Of a stretch of 64,000 nt of DNA, positions 7,544-15,407 are shown one piece after another; the stretch's first letter is position 1, and every line of letters starts with the position of its first letter. Under the pieces are notes generated by a model. The model was not told where the DNA came from and did not search any database. It worked only from the letters and a program-made list of their open reading frames with translations. Made by a program: the position numbers and the translations under genes. Source of the stretch: Pontibacter fetidus. Lineage in GTDB: Bacteria; Bacteroidota; Bacteroidia; Cytophagales; Hymenobacteraceae. Location: NCBI RefSeq assembly GCF_010119545.1, contig NZ_JAAEAA010000010.1:80872-144871 (forward strand), read 5' to 3'.

Positions 7544-8140
7544 TTGAAGCTTACAAAAGACTTTTACACCCGCCCCGATGTGGTGCACGTAGCGCAGGAA
7601 CTGCTGGGCAAATACCTGTATACCGCTATAGATGGCATGCTGACCGGCGGTATGATTGTGGAGACAGAAGCATATTCGGGGGAGAATGACCGTGCCTGCC
7701 ATGCGCATTTAAACCGCCGCACCGCCCGCACCGAAATTATGTACCACGAAGGTGGTGTGGCTTATGTGTACCTGGTGTATGGCATCTATAACCTGTTCAA
7801 CATCATTACAAACGTAGAGGGCAAAGCCGATGCAGTTTTGATAAGAGCCATAGCGCCGGAAATTGGCACAGAAGAAATGCTGCTGCGCCGGAATATGCCA
7901 ACTATAAAACCTAACCTTACGGCTGGGCCGGGCGTGCTAAGTATAGCCCTGGGCATTAAACGCAAACATTATGGCGAAGACCTGACCGGCAACACCATCT
8001 GGCTTGAAGATAAAGGCATCACCATTCCCGAAGAAGAAATAATGGCTGTTCCACGTGTGGGCATAGACTACGCCGGCGACGATGCCCTGCTTCCGTGGCG
8101 ATTTTATGTGAAAGGCAGCAAATGGGTAAGCAAAAAATAA
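7544..8140 (+). CDS. DNA-3-methyladenine glycosylase (AAG/MPG family)
   Basis: This 198-residue protein matches the alkyladenine DNA glycosylase family over its whole length. It shows the ETEAYSGENDRACHA motif carrying the catalytic Glu, the YLVYGIYNLFN segment with the DNA-intercalating Tyr region, and GPGVLSIALGI near the C-terminus. It excises alkylated or deaminated purines to start base-excision repair. The likely start is TTG at 7544: an in-frame stop at 7538-7540 excludes anything earlier, and the first residues KLTKDFY fit the family. It ends one base from the convergent glycosyltransferase gene. Confidence 0.93.
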   Translation: MKLTKDFYTRPDVVHVAQELLGKYLYTAIDGMLTGGMIVETEAYSGENDRACHAHLNRRTARTEIMYHEGGVAYVYLVYGIYNLFNIITNVEGKADAVLIRAIAPEIGTEEMLLRRNMPTIKPNLTAGPGVLSIALGIKRKHYGEDLTGNTIWLEDKGITIPEEEIMAVPRVGIDYAGDDALLPWRFYVKGSKWVSKK

Positions 8141-8141
8141 G

Positions 8142-9707
8142 TTAATCTGAAACCGGGAAGGGTTTGCGCTGCATAACGGCTAGCCTTTGGTAAAGTGCTT
8201 TCTTCACAACGGGGTTTAAACCGCTTAGCAAATACACAGCGGTGCCTACCTCGCGGGCGTAAGGGTTAGCAATGCGCCCCACCTTTTTTATACTCCCGAT
8301 GTACTTCTTCTCCGCTTCCTGCAAAGGAGCTTCGTTGGCCTCTTTTATAAGTATAATGTACTCTATAGTCTGTAAATCCGGGAACCAGTAAATGTAATCG
8401 GCATTGTAGGACACGGCGCGTGGCAGGGTTTTATTGCCGTAGAAATTAATGGCGCCTGCCTGGCCATAGTTGTCGCAAAGTATAAGGGTGTGCTGCTTGC
8501 TGGTTTCGGGTATAGTTTGGTAAGCTGCGTTGGCGATGTTTGTCAGTTCTTTCCAGCCTTGCATGTCGGCAAAATCCTGGGGCAGGAGGTGGTCTTTGCC
8601 GTCTTCCCACTTCAGCAGGTTCAGGTCCTTAAACTTTTCCGCTTTGGCATGTATCTGGTCGGGACTTAGCACCGGAAACGCCACTGTAATGATCGGGATA
8701 AAAATTGCTATACTTGCCAACACCCAGAAAGGCATGGTGTAGCGCCGCCACCCGCTGCTGAAAAGCTGCTCCCAGTACACGCTGCCAAAAGCCAGCAACA
8801 CCGGGTACAGGCCAATGGCATAATAGCTTTTAGCTTTAAGCAGCAAAAACAACAATAGCACCAGCACATAACACCAACCCACAAACCGGTACGGCCTGAA
8901 AGGTTTATACACTACAAAAGCCACCAGCGCTGCAATAAGCAAAAATACCGACCCGATGAAGAAGATAAACTGGTCTTTTAAAAAATCGGAGGGCTTTACG
9001 TTTACCAGTTGGGTCGCTTTCAGTTCCTGCATGTGCCAGATAACAGGAAAGTTGTGCTGCACCTGCCAGATGATGTTGGGCGAAGCAATAACCAAGGCAA
9101 TAAGGGCCGCTACATACAGTTTAGGTTGGGTCAGTAATTTGCGGTACGGCGAAAGCAACACGGCCACGGCCAGTCCTGCCACCAGAAACAGAATGGTATA
9201 CTTGTTCAGGAAACCCAAGCCGATAACCGCACCCAGCCAGTACAGCCATTTGTTTTGCTGCGAGTTTGCAAACCGGATAAAAAGGTAGAAAGTCAGCGTC
9301 CAGCAAAGTACATCGAAGGAGTTGGGCTGAAACAGCATATTGATCCGCAGCATCGCCGACAGTAGTATAGCTGTAGCTCCCAATATTTTCGCATAAAGCC
9401 CGCCTTTCAGTTCATCAACTATAAGCCAAACGGTAGCTATAGTTAACGCTCCGAACAACGCCGGAAAGAAACGCACCCAAAAGTAATTGTTGCCCAACGC
9501 CTGTATAACCCACGCCACAAAAGCCGTAAAGGGCGGCACCGATACATACCCTGCTGCCAGATGGTTGGCCTGGTCTAAGTGCAGAAATTCGTCGCGGTGC
9601 AGGTCATAGCTTGCATCAACCAAAACATATTGCAACACAAACTTCAGGAGTATAAAACAGGCAAGTACAAGTGAGTTAAGTAAAAGGGAATTGCGTTGGC
9701 TGAGCAT
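8142..9707 (-). CDS. GT39-type integral membrane glycosyltransferase
   Basis: The protein has 521 residues with about ten hydrophobic helices in the first 350, followed by a soluble C-terminal domain of about 150. After the first helix comes the acidic motif HRDEFLHL, typical of the dolichyl/undecaprenyl-phosphate-sugar mannosyltransferase (GT39/PMT-2) fold, whose first-loop acidic residue is catalytic. Members transfer sugars from polyprenyl-phosphate donors to protein or lipid A on the periplasmic side. The acceptor here is unknown. A small membrane-protein gene precedes it by 9 bases, suggesting co-transcription. Confidence 0.8.
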   Translation of the reverse strand: MLSQRNSLLLNSLVLACFILLKFVLQYVLVDASYDLHRDEFLHLDQANHLAAGYVSVPPFTAFVAWVIQALGNNYFWVRFFPALFGALTIATVWLIVDELKGGLYAKILGATAILLSAMLRINMLFQPNSFDVLCWTLTFYLFIRFANSQQNKWLYWLGAVIGLGFLNKYTILFLVAGLAVAVLLSPYRKLLTQPKLYVAALIALVIASPNIIWQVQHNFPVIWHMQELKATQLVNVKPSDFLKDQFIFFIGSVFLLIAALVAFVVYKPFRPYRFVGWCYVLVLLLFLLLKAKSYYAIGLYPVLLAFGSVYWEQLFSSGWRRYTMPFWVLASIAIFIPIITVAFPVLSPDQIHAKAEKFKDLNLLKWEDGKDHLLPQDFADMQGWKELTNIANAAYQTIPETSKQHTLILCDNYGQAGAINFYGNKTLPRAVSYNADYIYWFPDLQTIEYIILIKEANEAPLQEAEKKYIGSIKKVGRIANPYAREVGTAVYLLSGLNPVVKKALYQRLAVMQRKPFPVSD

Positions 9708-9716
9708 AGGTTAGTC

Positions 9717-9890
9717 TTATTTACCCTGTTTTATAGTTTCTGAAAAATGGGCGCCGTAATGCTGATTCCAATACATGATTCTTTGGTCTATCTCTTGTAA
9801 AGTAGGTCGTGTGAGAATACCATAAGTGCAGACAGCTAACAGAACCGCACAGATTAAAAGTAACCCTGTATTTAAGTTTTCTCTTTTCAT
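9717..9890 (-). CDS. Small single-pass membrane protein, 57 residues, unknown function
   Basis: The minus strand encodes MKRENLNTG, a hydrophobic helix LLLICAVLLAVCTYGIL (about residues 10-26), then a polar tail with EIDQRIMYWNQHYG. The stop lies 9 bases before the start of the glycosyltransferase, so the two may be one transcript. A longer frame (9721-9981) overlaps it in another phase but looks less protein-like. This one has a normal helix and tail and is preferred, though the evidence is composition only. Confidence 0.5.
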   Translation of the reverse strand: MKRENLNTGLLLICAVLLAVCTYGILTRPTLQEIDQRIMYWNQHYGAHFSETIKQGK

Positions 9891-9942
9891 ATCTTAATAT
9901 TAATAAAAGTAAATATAAACTATAAATCAGAACTATAGGCAT

Positions 9943-9975
9943 AAAAAAAGCAGCTATAGTTTGGCTATAACTGCT
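9943..9975 (-). terminator. Terminator of the 63-residue protein gene
   Basis: On the minus strand AGCAGTTATAG and CTATAGCTGCT form a long stem with one mismatch and a CCAAA loop, followed by seven T. It lies 25 bases after the stop at 10000. The stem contains the CTATAG core of the dispersed palindrome. Confidence 0.75.
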
Positions 9976-9999
9976 CTCCATATGTTGCTTTTTATTTGC

Positions 10000-10191
10000 T
10001 TAACGGTTGTTTCTGCGCTTTTCAGTACCTAGTTCGTTATCGGTCTGGTTCATGGGCGTGTAGTTGTTTGCGCCGCGGTTACCAATTGCATCCTTCTCCA
10101 GGCTGTTTGAGATATCTTTTTCGTTGCTTTGGTTAGCAGGTCCCGGTTTGCTTTTACCGTCCTGCATCGTACGGTTCTGTTTGTTTTTCAT
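10000..10191 (-). CDS. Small hydrophilic protein, 63 residues, unknown function
   Basis: The protein begins MKNKQNRTMQDGKSKPGPAN and ends ELGTEKRRNNR. It is polar throughout, rich in Asn, Lys, Asp and Gly, with no Cys, helix or signal, and probably disordered. A terminator follows directly and another precedes it, which supports it as a real, separately transcribed gene. No family is recognised. It lies next to the Ser/Asn-rich GWHGD repeat protein. Confidence 0.6.
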   Translation of the reverse strand: MKNKQNRTMQDGKSKPGPANQSNEKDISNSLEKDAIGNRGANNYTPMNQTDNELGTEKRRNNR

Positions 10192-10224
10192 GGCGTTCAG
10201 GTTTACGTTGTTGCTTATAAACTA

Positions 10225-10256
10225 TAAATGGCCCCGGTGCATTCCGGAGCCATTTA
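10225..10256 (-). terminator. Probable terminator of the GWHGD repeat protein gene
   Basis: On the minus strand TAAATGGC-CCGG pairs with CCGG-GCCATTTA across a short loop, 22 bases after the stop codon. The T tract is weak (TTTATAGTTT). Confidence 0.55.
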
Positions 10257-10277
10257 CCTGTTTTTAGCTATAGTCTG

Positions 10278-10676
10278 TTAGCGGTTGCCAGATCTGTCTG
10301 ATGATCCGGATGAAGAAGATACACTGTTATTTCTACCACCCTGGCTACCTGCTTTTGAATGCCCTTGTGGGTCTCCATGCCAGCCTTTGCCCTCACCCTG
10401 GTTGCTGCTTCTGCCCTGAGACTGTGAACTGCCTCCGCGTGATGCATTCAGGTTGCTGGTAGAAGATGACGAAGAGTTTTTATGGCTTTGGCTTCCTGCT
10501 TTGGCATGTCCCTGCGAGTCGCCGTGCCAGCCGCGTCCTTGTCCGGAGCTGGATGAGCCGCCCTGTGATGACATGCTGCTACCGGATGATGAGGAAGCAC
10601 TCATATTACGCGAGTTATTATTATTATTTGAACCTGATTTGTTTTGAGACTGATTGCTCGAATTATTGCGTTTCAT
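10278..10676 (-). CDS. Ser/Asn/Gly-rich protein with two GWHGD-KAGSQ repeats
   Basis: The protein has 132 residues from the inferred start MKRNNSSNQS at 10676; an upstream in-frame ATG at 10721 would add 15 residues unlike the rest. Long Ser/Asn/Gly low-complexity stretches surround two copies of a 17-residue unit: G-(K/R)-GWHGD-(S/P)-QGH-(A/S)-KAGSQ, at about residues 47-63 and 96-112. The unit resembles in layout the short repeats of KGG-type stress-induced proteins (G-x-x-x-x-x-H-x-x-A-G-x-x-G). That link is inference. The protein is probably disordered and cytoplasmic, since no signal peptide is seen. Confidence 0.7.
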   Translation of the reverse strand: MKRNNSSNQSQNKSGSNNNNNSRNMSASSSSGSSMSSQGGSSSSGQGRGWHGDSQGHAKAGSQSHKNSSSSSTSNLNASRGGSSQSQGRSSNQGEGKGWHGDPQGHSKAGSQGGRNNSVSSSSGSSDRSGNR

Positions 10677-10976
10677 AGCTTTTAAATTTAGGTAAAACAT
10701 ACTCCCGTTTCCGGGTTGCATCTTGTTTTACGAGGCAAATTCCAGGCAGTTAAGCTTTTATACAGATTGGCCGGGAGATCGAGGTTGTACTTAACCGCTA
10801 TAGTTTATCAGATGTGTATATAGGGGTATAAAACTATAACAAAAGATGTATGTAATTGAAATGTAACTACTTCGGGGGTAAAATAGCACTGTTATCTGGC
10901 TAAACTATAGCTGCACAAATTAAGGAAGAGCAGCTTTTATTACCCTGGAACTGGTAGCAAAATAAGTGTAAAAAAA

Positions 10977-12161
10977 CTAGGTTAGCTTTTCGCAGTATAC
11001 CACAAGCGGCTTCTGATGCATGTCTGTTGTAAAGAACAGGTATAAATTTCCGCCTTCGCGGATACCGGTCTTCTTGCGGATGCTGGCCACCGTATCGGGG
11101 AAGTTGCGCACCGTGATATTGGCCTGCTTATGAGGTAACCTGGCCAGCAGCTCTTTTTTGTTGTAACGGCTTGTGCCCACACACCTGAATATCCTCCCCG
11201 GAAAGTCAGACACAACTATAGCTGAAGTATACAGGTGGCTGTTAGGGTGCAGTTTGCTTACATTATAGTGTTGTGTTAAACTTTTGTAAGCACCGGCTTT
11301 TAATATAGCGGCGTTTGGCTCATACACAAAATCCAGCGGATCGGAGTAAGGCGGGTTTATAGTTTGCTCGTGCTCGCTTGTAAAAGTAAAAGTGCTTATA
11401 CTTCCATCGGCTTTTATATTAATAGCCTCGCGGACTATCTGGGCCGGCGGGTTTTGCTGCAACAGGTACAAAACCTCTTTACACTCGTTCTGCACGGCTA
11501 CTACCCACACCTTAGCCACTTTCCCCAACTGCGCTATAGCCAGGTCAATGTCCAGCATCGGTGAAGCTTTCAGCAACACTTTATCAGCTTTTTGCAGCAA
11601 TATCGGCAGTAAGTTTAAAATGTCGGGTTCGCAGTCCTGTAACAGGTGCAGTTTTTCGGAGCGGTCACCACGGCGGGCGGGGTCAAGGTAAAACACATCG
11701 GCGTGGCCGGTAAAGCTGTCTAAAAATTGCGCAGCCGTGGTAGCTATAGCTTGTATGTTTGCCGCACCCAATACCCCAAAGTTATAGTTTGCGATCTCAG
11801 ACAATTCCTGGTTTTGTTCCACGTGTACCACCTTCTCAAAGCTTTTCGAAAAGTAGTAGCTGTCGGCACCAAAACCGCCTGTCAGGTCTGCCAATAAGTT
11901 ACCGCTAACTAAAGTTGCTTTAAAAGCTGCCGTAGCCTCCGACGAGCTCTGCTCTACCGAAATATTTGCCGGAAAACGTAACTCCGGGTTTGCAGCCCAA
12001 CGCGGGAGTTTAGTCATAGCTTTCTGGCGCGCCTGTATTTGTTGCACCAGTTCGGCAACTGGCAGCTGGGGATAACGGCGGGCTTGCAGCATAAGTGCAG
12101 CAGGCTGCTCGTGCAGGTGCTCAACTATAAACTGTTTTTCGGTTTCTGTATAAATACGCAT
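10977..12161 (-). CDS. THUMP-like class I SAM-dependent methyltransferase
   Basis: The protein has 394 residues. A helical N-terminal region (about 1-75) is followed by a Rossmann-fold methyltransferase with the SAM-binding motif DLTGGFGADSYYFS (around residue 91) and the motif FYLDPARRGDRS. A C-terminal ferredoxin/THUMP-like part ends in SIRKKTGIREGGNLYLFF. This arrangement matches the PG_1098-type proteins of Bacteroidota, inferred to modify RNA. The target is not known. It is transcribed alone, with a TATTTTTG -7 element 42 bases upstream of the start. The roughly 300 bases after its stop (10677-10976) contain no gene, only AT-rich DNA with several TATAGTT words. Confidence 0.85.
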   Translation of the reverse strand: MRIYTETEKQFIVEHLHEQPAALMLQARRYPQLPVAELVQQIQARQKAMTKLPRWAANPELRFPANISVEQSSSEATAAFKATLVSGNLLADLTGGFGADSYYFSKSFEKVVHVEQNQELSEIANYNFGVLGAANIQAIATTAAQFLDSFTGHADVFYLDPARRGDRSEKLHLLQDCEPDILNLLPILLQKADKVLLKASPMLDIDLAIAQLGKVAKVWVVAVQNECKEVLYLLQQNPPAQIVREAINIKADGSISTFTFTSEHEQTINPPYSDPLDFVYEPNAAILKAGAYKSLTQHYNVSKLHPNSHLYTSAIVVSDFPGRIFRCVGTSRYNKKELLARLPHKQANITVRNFPDTVASIRKKTGIREGGNLYLFFTTDMHQKPLVVYCEKLT

Positions 12162-12202
12162 ACTGCAGCCAGGTTTTCGGGCGTTATCTTCAGACTGTGC
12201 AG

Positions 12203-12210
12203 CAAAAATA
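12203..12210 (-). promoter_or_regulatory. -7 element (TATTTTTG) for the methyltransferase gene
   Basis: The minus strand reads TATTTTTG, matching TAnnTTTG, 42 bases before the ATG. No -33 match is evident. Confidence 0.45.
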
Positions 12211-12335
12211 GTGTATTAATCTGTGCGGTGCCTGTTTATAATTTGTTAAACTTTTTTTAAAAAAGATTAAACAAAATTTTCGCAATCAAGTTATATGGTT
12301 GTGGATATTAAATTATTACTTAAACGAATTACGCT

Positions 12336-13067
12336 ATGAAGAAGAATTGGATGAAATTAATGTTGCTGGCCATACTGCCAGCGGCAATGCTAGTAAGCTG
12401 CGACGAAGACGGAGACGATGACCTGCCACCAAGCTCGATGGGCGAAGCAAAAGTAATGGTTGTGCACGCATCGCCTGATGCACCGGGCGTAGACCTGCTG
12501 GTTGATGACAAAAAAGTAAACACATCGGCTCTCAATTACCCGTCTAATACAGGTTACCTGGCAGTGGAGGCCGGCGAGCGAAACATAAAAGTAAACGCAG
12601 CCGGTACACAGACTTCCGTTATAAACGGCATGTTAACCTTTACCAAAGATATGAACTATAGCATTTTTGCTACAGGGTCATTGGCAGATGATGATATTGA
12701 GCCACTGGTAGTAGAAGATGACCTGGCAGCCCCGGCTAATGGTACTGCAAAAGTGCGTTTCATACACCTGTCTCCGGATGCGCCCATGGTAGACATTGCA
12801 GCAACTGCTGCTACCTCTACAGACGAGGCCATTTTGTTTGATGATGTGATGTTCCGGGAAGCTACGGAGTTTAAGGAAGTGCCAACTGGCGTGTATAACC
12901 TGCGTGTGCTGGTTTCTGATGGTGGTGCTGAGGCTCTTAAAGTAGCTAACGTGTCGCTGGTGAGTGGTGGTATTTATACTATTTATGCGAAAGGTTTTGC
13001 TACACCGCGCGAAGGCAATGCCAATACACTTGGTGCTGAGATCATTACTAACGTTTCGCCAAAATAG
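12336..13067 (+). CDS. DUF4397 domain lipoprotein
   Basis: The protein has 243 residues. The signal peptide ends in lipobox MLVSC (lipidated Cys 22) followed by an acidic DEDGDDD stretch. Two homologous Ig-like units follow, each opening with a conserved motif: VVHASPDAPGVDLLVD near residue 41 and FIHLSPDAPMVDIAA near residue 142. The HxSPDAPxVD signature is characteristic of DUF4397, an exported domain of unknown function. The acidic residues after the Cys suggest surface display. It is monocistronic with a strong terminator, and diverges from the methyltransferase gene. Confidence 0.9.
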   Translation: MKKNWMKLMLLAILPAAMLVSCDEDGDDDLPPSSMGEAKVMVVHASPDAPGVDLLVDDKKVNTSALNYPSNTGYLAVEAGERNIKVNAAGTQTSVINGMLTFTKDMNYSIFATGSLADDDIEPLVVEDDLAAPANGTAKVRFIHLSPDAPMVDIAATAATSTDEAILFDDVMFREATEFKEVPTGVYNLRVLVSDGGAEALKVANVSLVSGGIYTIYAKGFATPREGNANTLGAEIITNVSPK

Positions 13068-13090
13068 CACGATATTGGTTTGTTAACTTT

Positions 13091-13120
13091 AAAACGCCTG
13101 CCCCACAGCAGGCGTTTTTT
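13091..13120 (+). terminator. Terminator of the DUF4397 gene
   Basis: AAAACGCCTG-CCCCACAG-CAGGCGTTTTTT: a strong GC stem with a long T run, 24 bases after the stop codon. Confidence 0.9.
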
Positions 13121-13162
13121 ATGCAGTTATAGTTGGCTGTACCTGTTATAGTTAACAAATTA

Positions 13163-13193
13163 TTGATGTTGCGTAACAAAATCCGTATTTTTG
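13163..13193 (+). promoter_or_regulatory. ahcY promoter (TTG-N20-TATTTTTG)
   Basis: TTG at 13163-13165, a 20-base spacer and TATTTTTG at 13186-13193 match the Bacteroidota promoter closely. The start codon follows 27 bases after the -7 box. Confidence 0.7.
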
Positions 13194-13219
13194 AGTTTTC
13201 ATCTGAAAAAATAGATAAA

Positions 13220-14527
13220 ATGGTTGATACATTCCTGAAGTACAAAGTAAAAGACATTTCGCTGGCTGAGTGGGGCCGCAAAGAGATAAAACTGGCTGAA
13301 GCTGAGATGCCAGGCCTGATGGCCATCCGTGAGGAGTATGGCCCAAGCAAGCCACTTGCCGGAGCCCGCATTGCCGGTTGTTTGCACATGACGATCCAGA
13401 CAGCTGTGCTGATCGAAACGCTTGTTGAACTGGGTGCTGAAGTTACCTGGTCATCATGCAATATTTTCTCTACCCAGGACCACGCCGCTGCTGCTATTGC
13501 TGCTGCCGGTATCTCGGTTTACGCCTGGAAAGGTATGACTGCCGAAGAATTTGACTGGTGTATTGAGCAGACCCTTTTCTTCGGTGAAGACCGCAAGCCA
13601 CTGAACATGATCCTGGACGATGGTGGTGACCTGACCAACATGGTGCTGGATGTTTATCCGCAGTTGGCTCCGGGCATCAAAGGCCTTTCAGAAGAAACTA
13701 CTACCGGTGTGCACCGCCTGTATGAGCGCATGAAGAACGGAACACTTACTATGCCTGCCATTAACGTAAACGACTCGGTTACAAAATCTAAGTTCGATAA
13801 CAAGTATGGCTGTAAAGAGTCGTTGGTAGACGCGATCCGTCGTGCTACAGATGTGATGATGGCTGGTAAAGTTGCTGTAGTTGCTGGTTACGGTGACGTT
13901 GGTAAAGGTTCTGCTGCTTCGCTTCGTGGTGCGGGTGCCCGTGTTATAGTTACCGAGATCGACCCGATCTGTGCGCTGCAGGCTGCTATGGATGGCTTTG
14001 CTGTTAAAAGAATGGCTGATGCTATTAAAGAAGCTGACATTGTAGTTACGGCAACCGGTAACAAAGACATTATCACAGAAGAGCATTTCCGTTCATTAAA
14101 AGATAAGGCTATCGTTTGTAACATCGGCCACTTCGACAACGAGATCGACATGGCGTGGTTAAACGGTGCTTACGGTCACACAAAAGACGAAATAAAGCCG
14201 CAGGTAGATATCTACAACATCGAAGGTAAGGATGTGATTATATTGGCTGAAGGCCGCCTTGTAAACCTTGGTTGTGCTACAGGTCACCCGTCGTTTGTAA
14301 TGTCTAACTCTTTCTCCAACCAGACACTGGCGCAGCTGGAGCTTTGGACAAACGCAGAGGCGTATGAAAATAAAGTATATACGTTGCCTAAGCACCTGGA
14401 TGAGAAAGTAGCCCGTCTGCACCTAGGTAAAATTGGTGTGGAGCTGGATGAACTTACGCCTGACCAGGCTGCCTACATTGGTGTGGAAGTAGAAGGTCCG
14501 TTTAAGCCGGAATACTATAGATACTAA
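13220..14527 (+). CDS. ahcY: Adenosylhomocysteinase
   Basis: The enzyme hydrolyses S-adenosylhomocysteine to adenosine and homocysteine, clearing the inhibitory by-product of SAM-dependent methylation. From the start at 13220 the protein has 435 residues, the usual bacterial length, and opens [19 protein letters not shown]. Family marks include the N-terminal [13 protein letters not shown] segment, [26 protein letters not shown] in the catalytic region, the NAD-binding loop [10 protein letters not shown], and the C-terminal KPEYYRY tail. An in-frame codon at 13133 would add 29 residues across the promoter and is rejected. It is monocistronic with its own promoter and terminator. Confidence 0.97.
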   Translation: MVDTFLKYKVKDISLAEWGRKEIKLAEAEMPGLMAIREEYGPSKPLAGARIAGCLHMTIQTAVLIETLVELGAEVTWSSCNIFSTQDHAAAAIAAAGISVYAWKGMTAEEFDWCIEQTLFFGEDRKPLNMILDDGGDLTNMVLDVYPQLAPGIKGLSEETTTGVHRLYERMKNGTLTMPAINVNDSVTKSKFDNKYGCKESLVDAIRRATDVMMAGKVAVVAGYGDVGKGSAASLRGAGARVIVTEIDPICALQAAMDGFAVKRMADAIKEADIVVTATGNKDIITEEHFRSLKDKAIVCNIGHFDNEIDMAWLNGAYGHTKDEIKPQVDIYNIEGKDVIILAEGRLVNLGCATGHPSFVMSNSFSNQTLAQLELWTNAEAYENKVYTLPKHLDEKVARLHLGKIGVELDELTPDQAAYIGVEVEGPFKPEYYRY

Positions 14528-14552
14528 GTATAGGCTTTGCCCTTGAAACTAT

Positions 14553-14590
14553 AAAAGGCCGGTGCAGCAATGCACCGGCCTTTGTTTTTA
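14553..14590. terminator. Bidirectional terminator between ahcY and the response regulator
   Basis: AAAAGGCCGGTGCA and TGCACCGGCCTTT form a perfect GC-rich stem with a GCAA loop. T tracts lie on the 3' side for both strands, serving the convergent ahcY (+) and LytTR regulator (-). Confidence 0.85.
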
Positions 14591-14616
14591 GCAGCAACTA
14601 TAGTTAGTAACTATAG

Positions 14617-15378
14617 CTATAGTATGTTAAACCGCGACATCAGCGTTTTTTTGTAAGACTTGCCGATTGGTATTTCGCCTTTACTGAACAAAACAGCATT
14701 TTCTTCCAGGGCTTCTACCTTATCCAGGTTGGCGATGTAGGAGCGGTGCACACGCACAAAATTATGCGATGGCAGCTTGTGTTCCATATCCTTTAACGTA
14801 GAGCTTACCAGGTATTTCTGATCAGAAGTTACAATAAAAGAATAATTGTCATAGGCTTCTACCCAAAGTATGTCGCTGTACATTACTTTAATAATGCGGT
14901 GCTTTACTTTAACAAAGATGTAATCCTGCGAAGTCTCCGGTTCTTTTTGCACAGCATCGTCCGGGGTGGCTTTGCTATGCCCGTTTCCGTTGCCATTCAG
15001 CTTCAGGTGGTCGTGCTTGTATAAAGCTATTTCGATGGTAGAGCGCAGGCTTTTTTCGTCGAAAGGCTTTACCAGGAACCCGTCTGGTTCGGTTTTCTTA
15101 GCGCGGTCTATCGTAGATTTGTCGGCATAGGCTGTCAAGTAAATAAAAGGTATGTTAAACTCTTCTTTGATGCGGGAGCCAATATCCACGCCATCCGAAT
15201 TGCCTTTTAAGTTAATGTCCAGCAATACAAGGTCGGGTTGGGTTTCCCGAATCATATCAATCGTATCTTCTCCTGTATCTATGGCACACGTCTCGTACCC
15301 CATGTCCTCCAGGCATGCAGCAATATCCTCTGCAATTATTACTTCGTCTTCTGATATGAGAATTTTAGGTTTAGTCAT
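14617..15378 (-). CDS. LytTR-family response regulator
   Basis: The protein has 253 residues. An N-terminal receiver domain (about 1-120) has acidic pocket residues E10/D11, phosphoacceptor D54 in LVLLDINL, T82 and K104 in FLVKPF. A polar linker with Asn/Gly repeats precedes a C-terminal LytTR DNA-binding domain (about 155-253), with VEAYDNYSFI and FVRVHRSYIANL. It probably binds promoter direct repeats and activates transcription when phosphorylated by the kinase encoded 30 bases upstream. The two form an operon. The target genes cannot be deduced; the neighbouring GT4 gene is only a weak candidate. Confidence 0.92.
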   Translation of the reverse strand: MTKPKILISEDEVIIAEDIAACLEDMGYETCAIDTGEDTIDMIRETQPDLVLLDINLKGNSDGVDIGSRIKEEFNIPFIYLTAYADKSTIDRAKKTEPDGFLVKPFDEKSLRSTIEIALYKHDHLKLNGNGNGHSKATPDDAVQKEPETSQDYIFVKVKHRIIKVMYSDILWVEAYDNYSFIVTSDQKYLVSSTLKDMEHKLPSHNFVRVHRSYIANLDKVEALEENAVLFSKGEIPIGKSYKKTLMSRFNIL

Positions 15379-15407
15379 AGCATTAGGTACATACGTGATT
15401 TTTTAAT

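Noticed and set aside
9721..9981. 86-residue minus-strand frame
   Set aside because: It overlaps the more protein-like 57-residue frame in another phase, and its upstream half crosses the terminator of the neighbouring gene.
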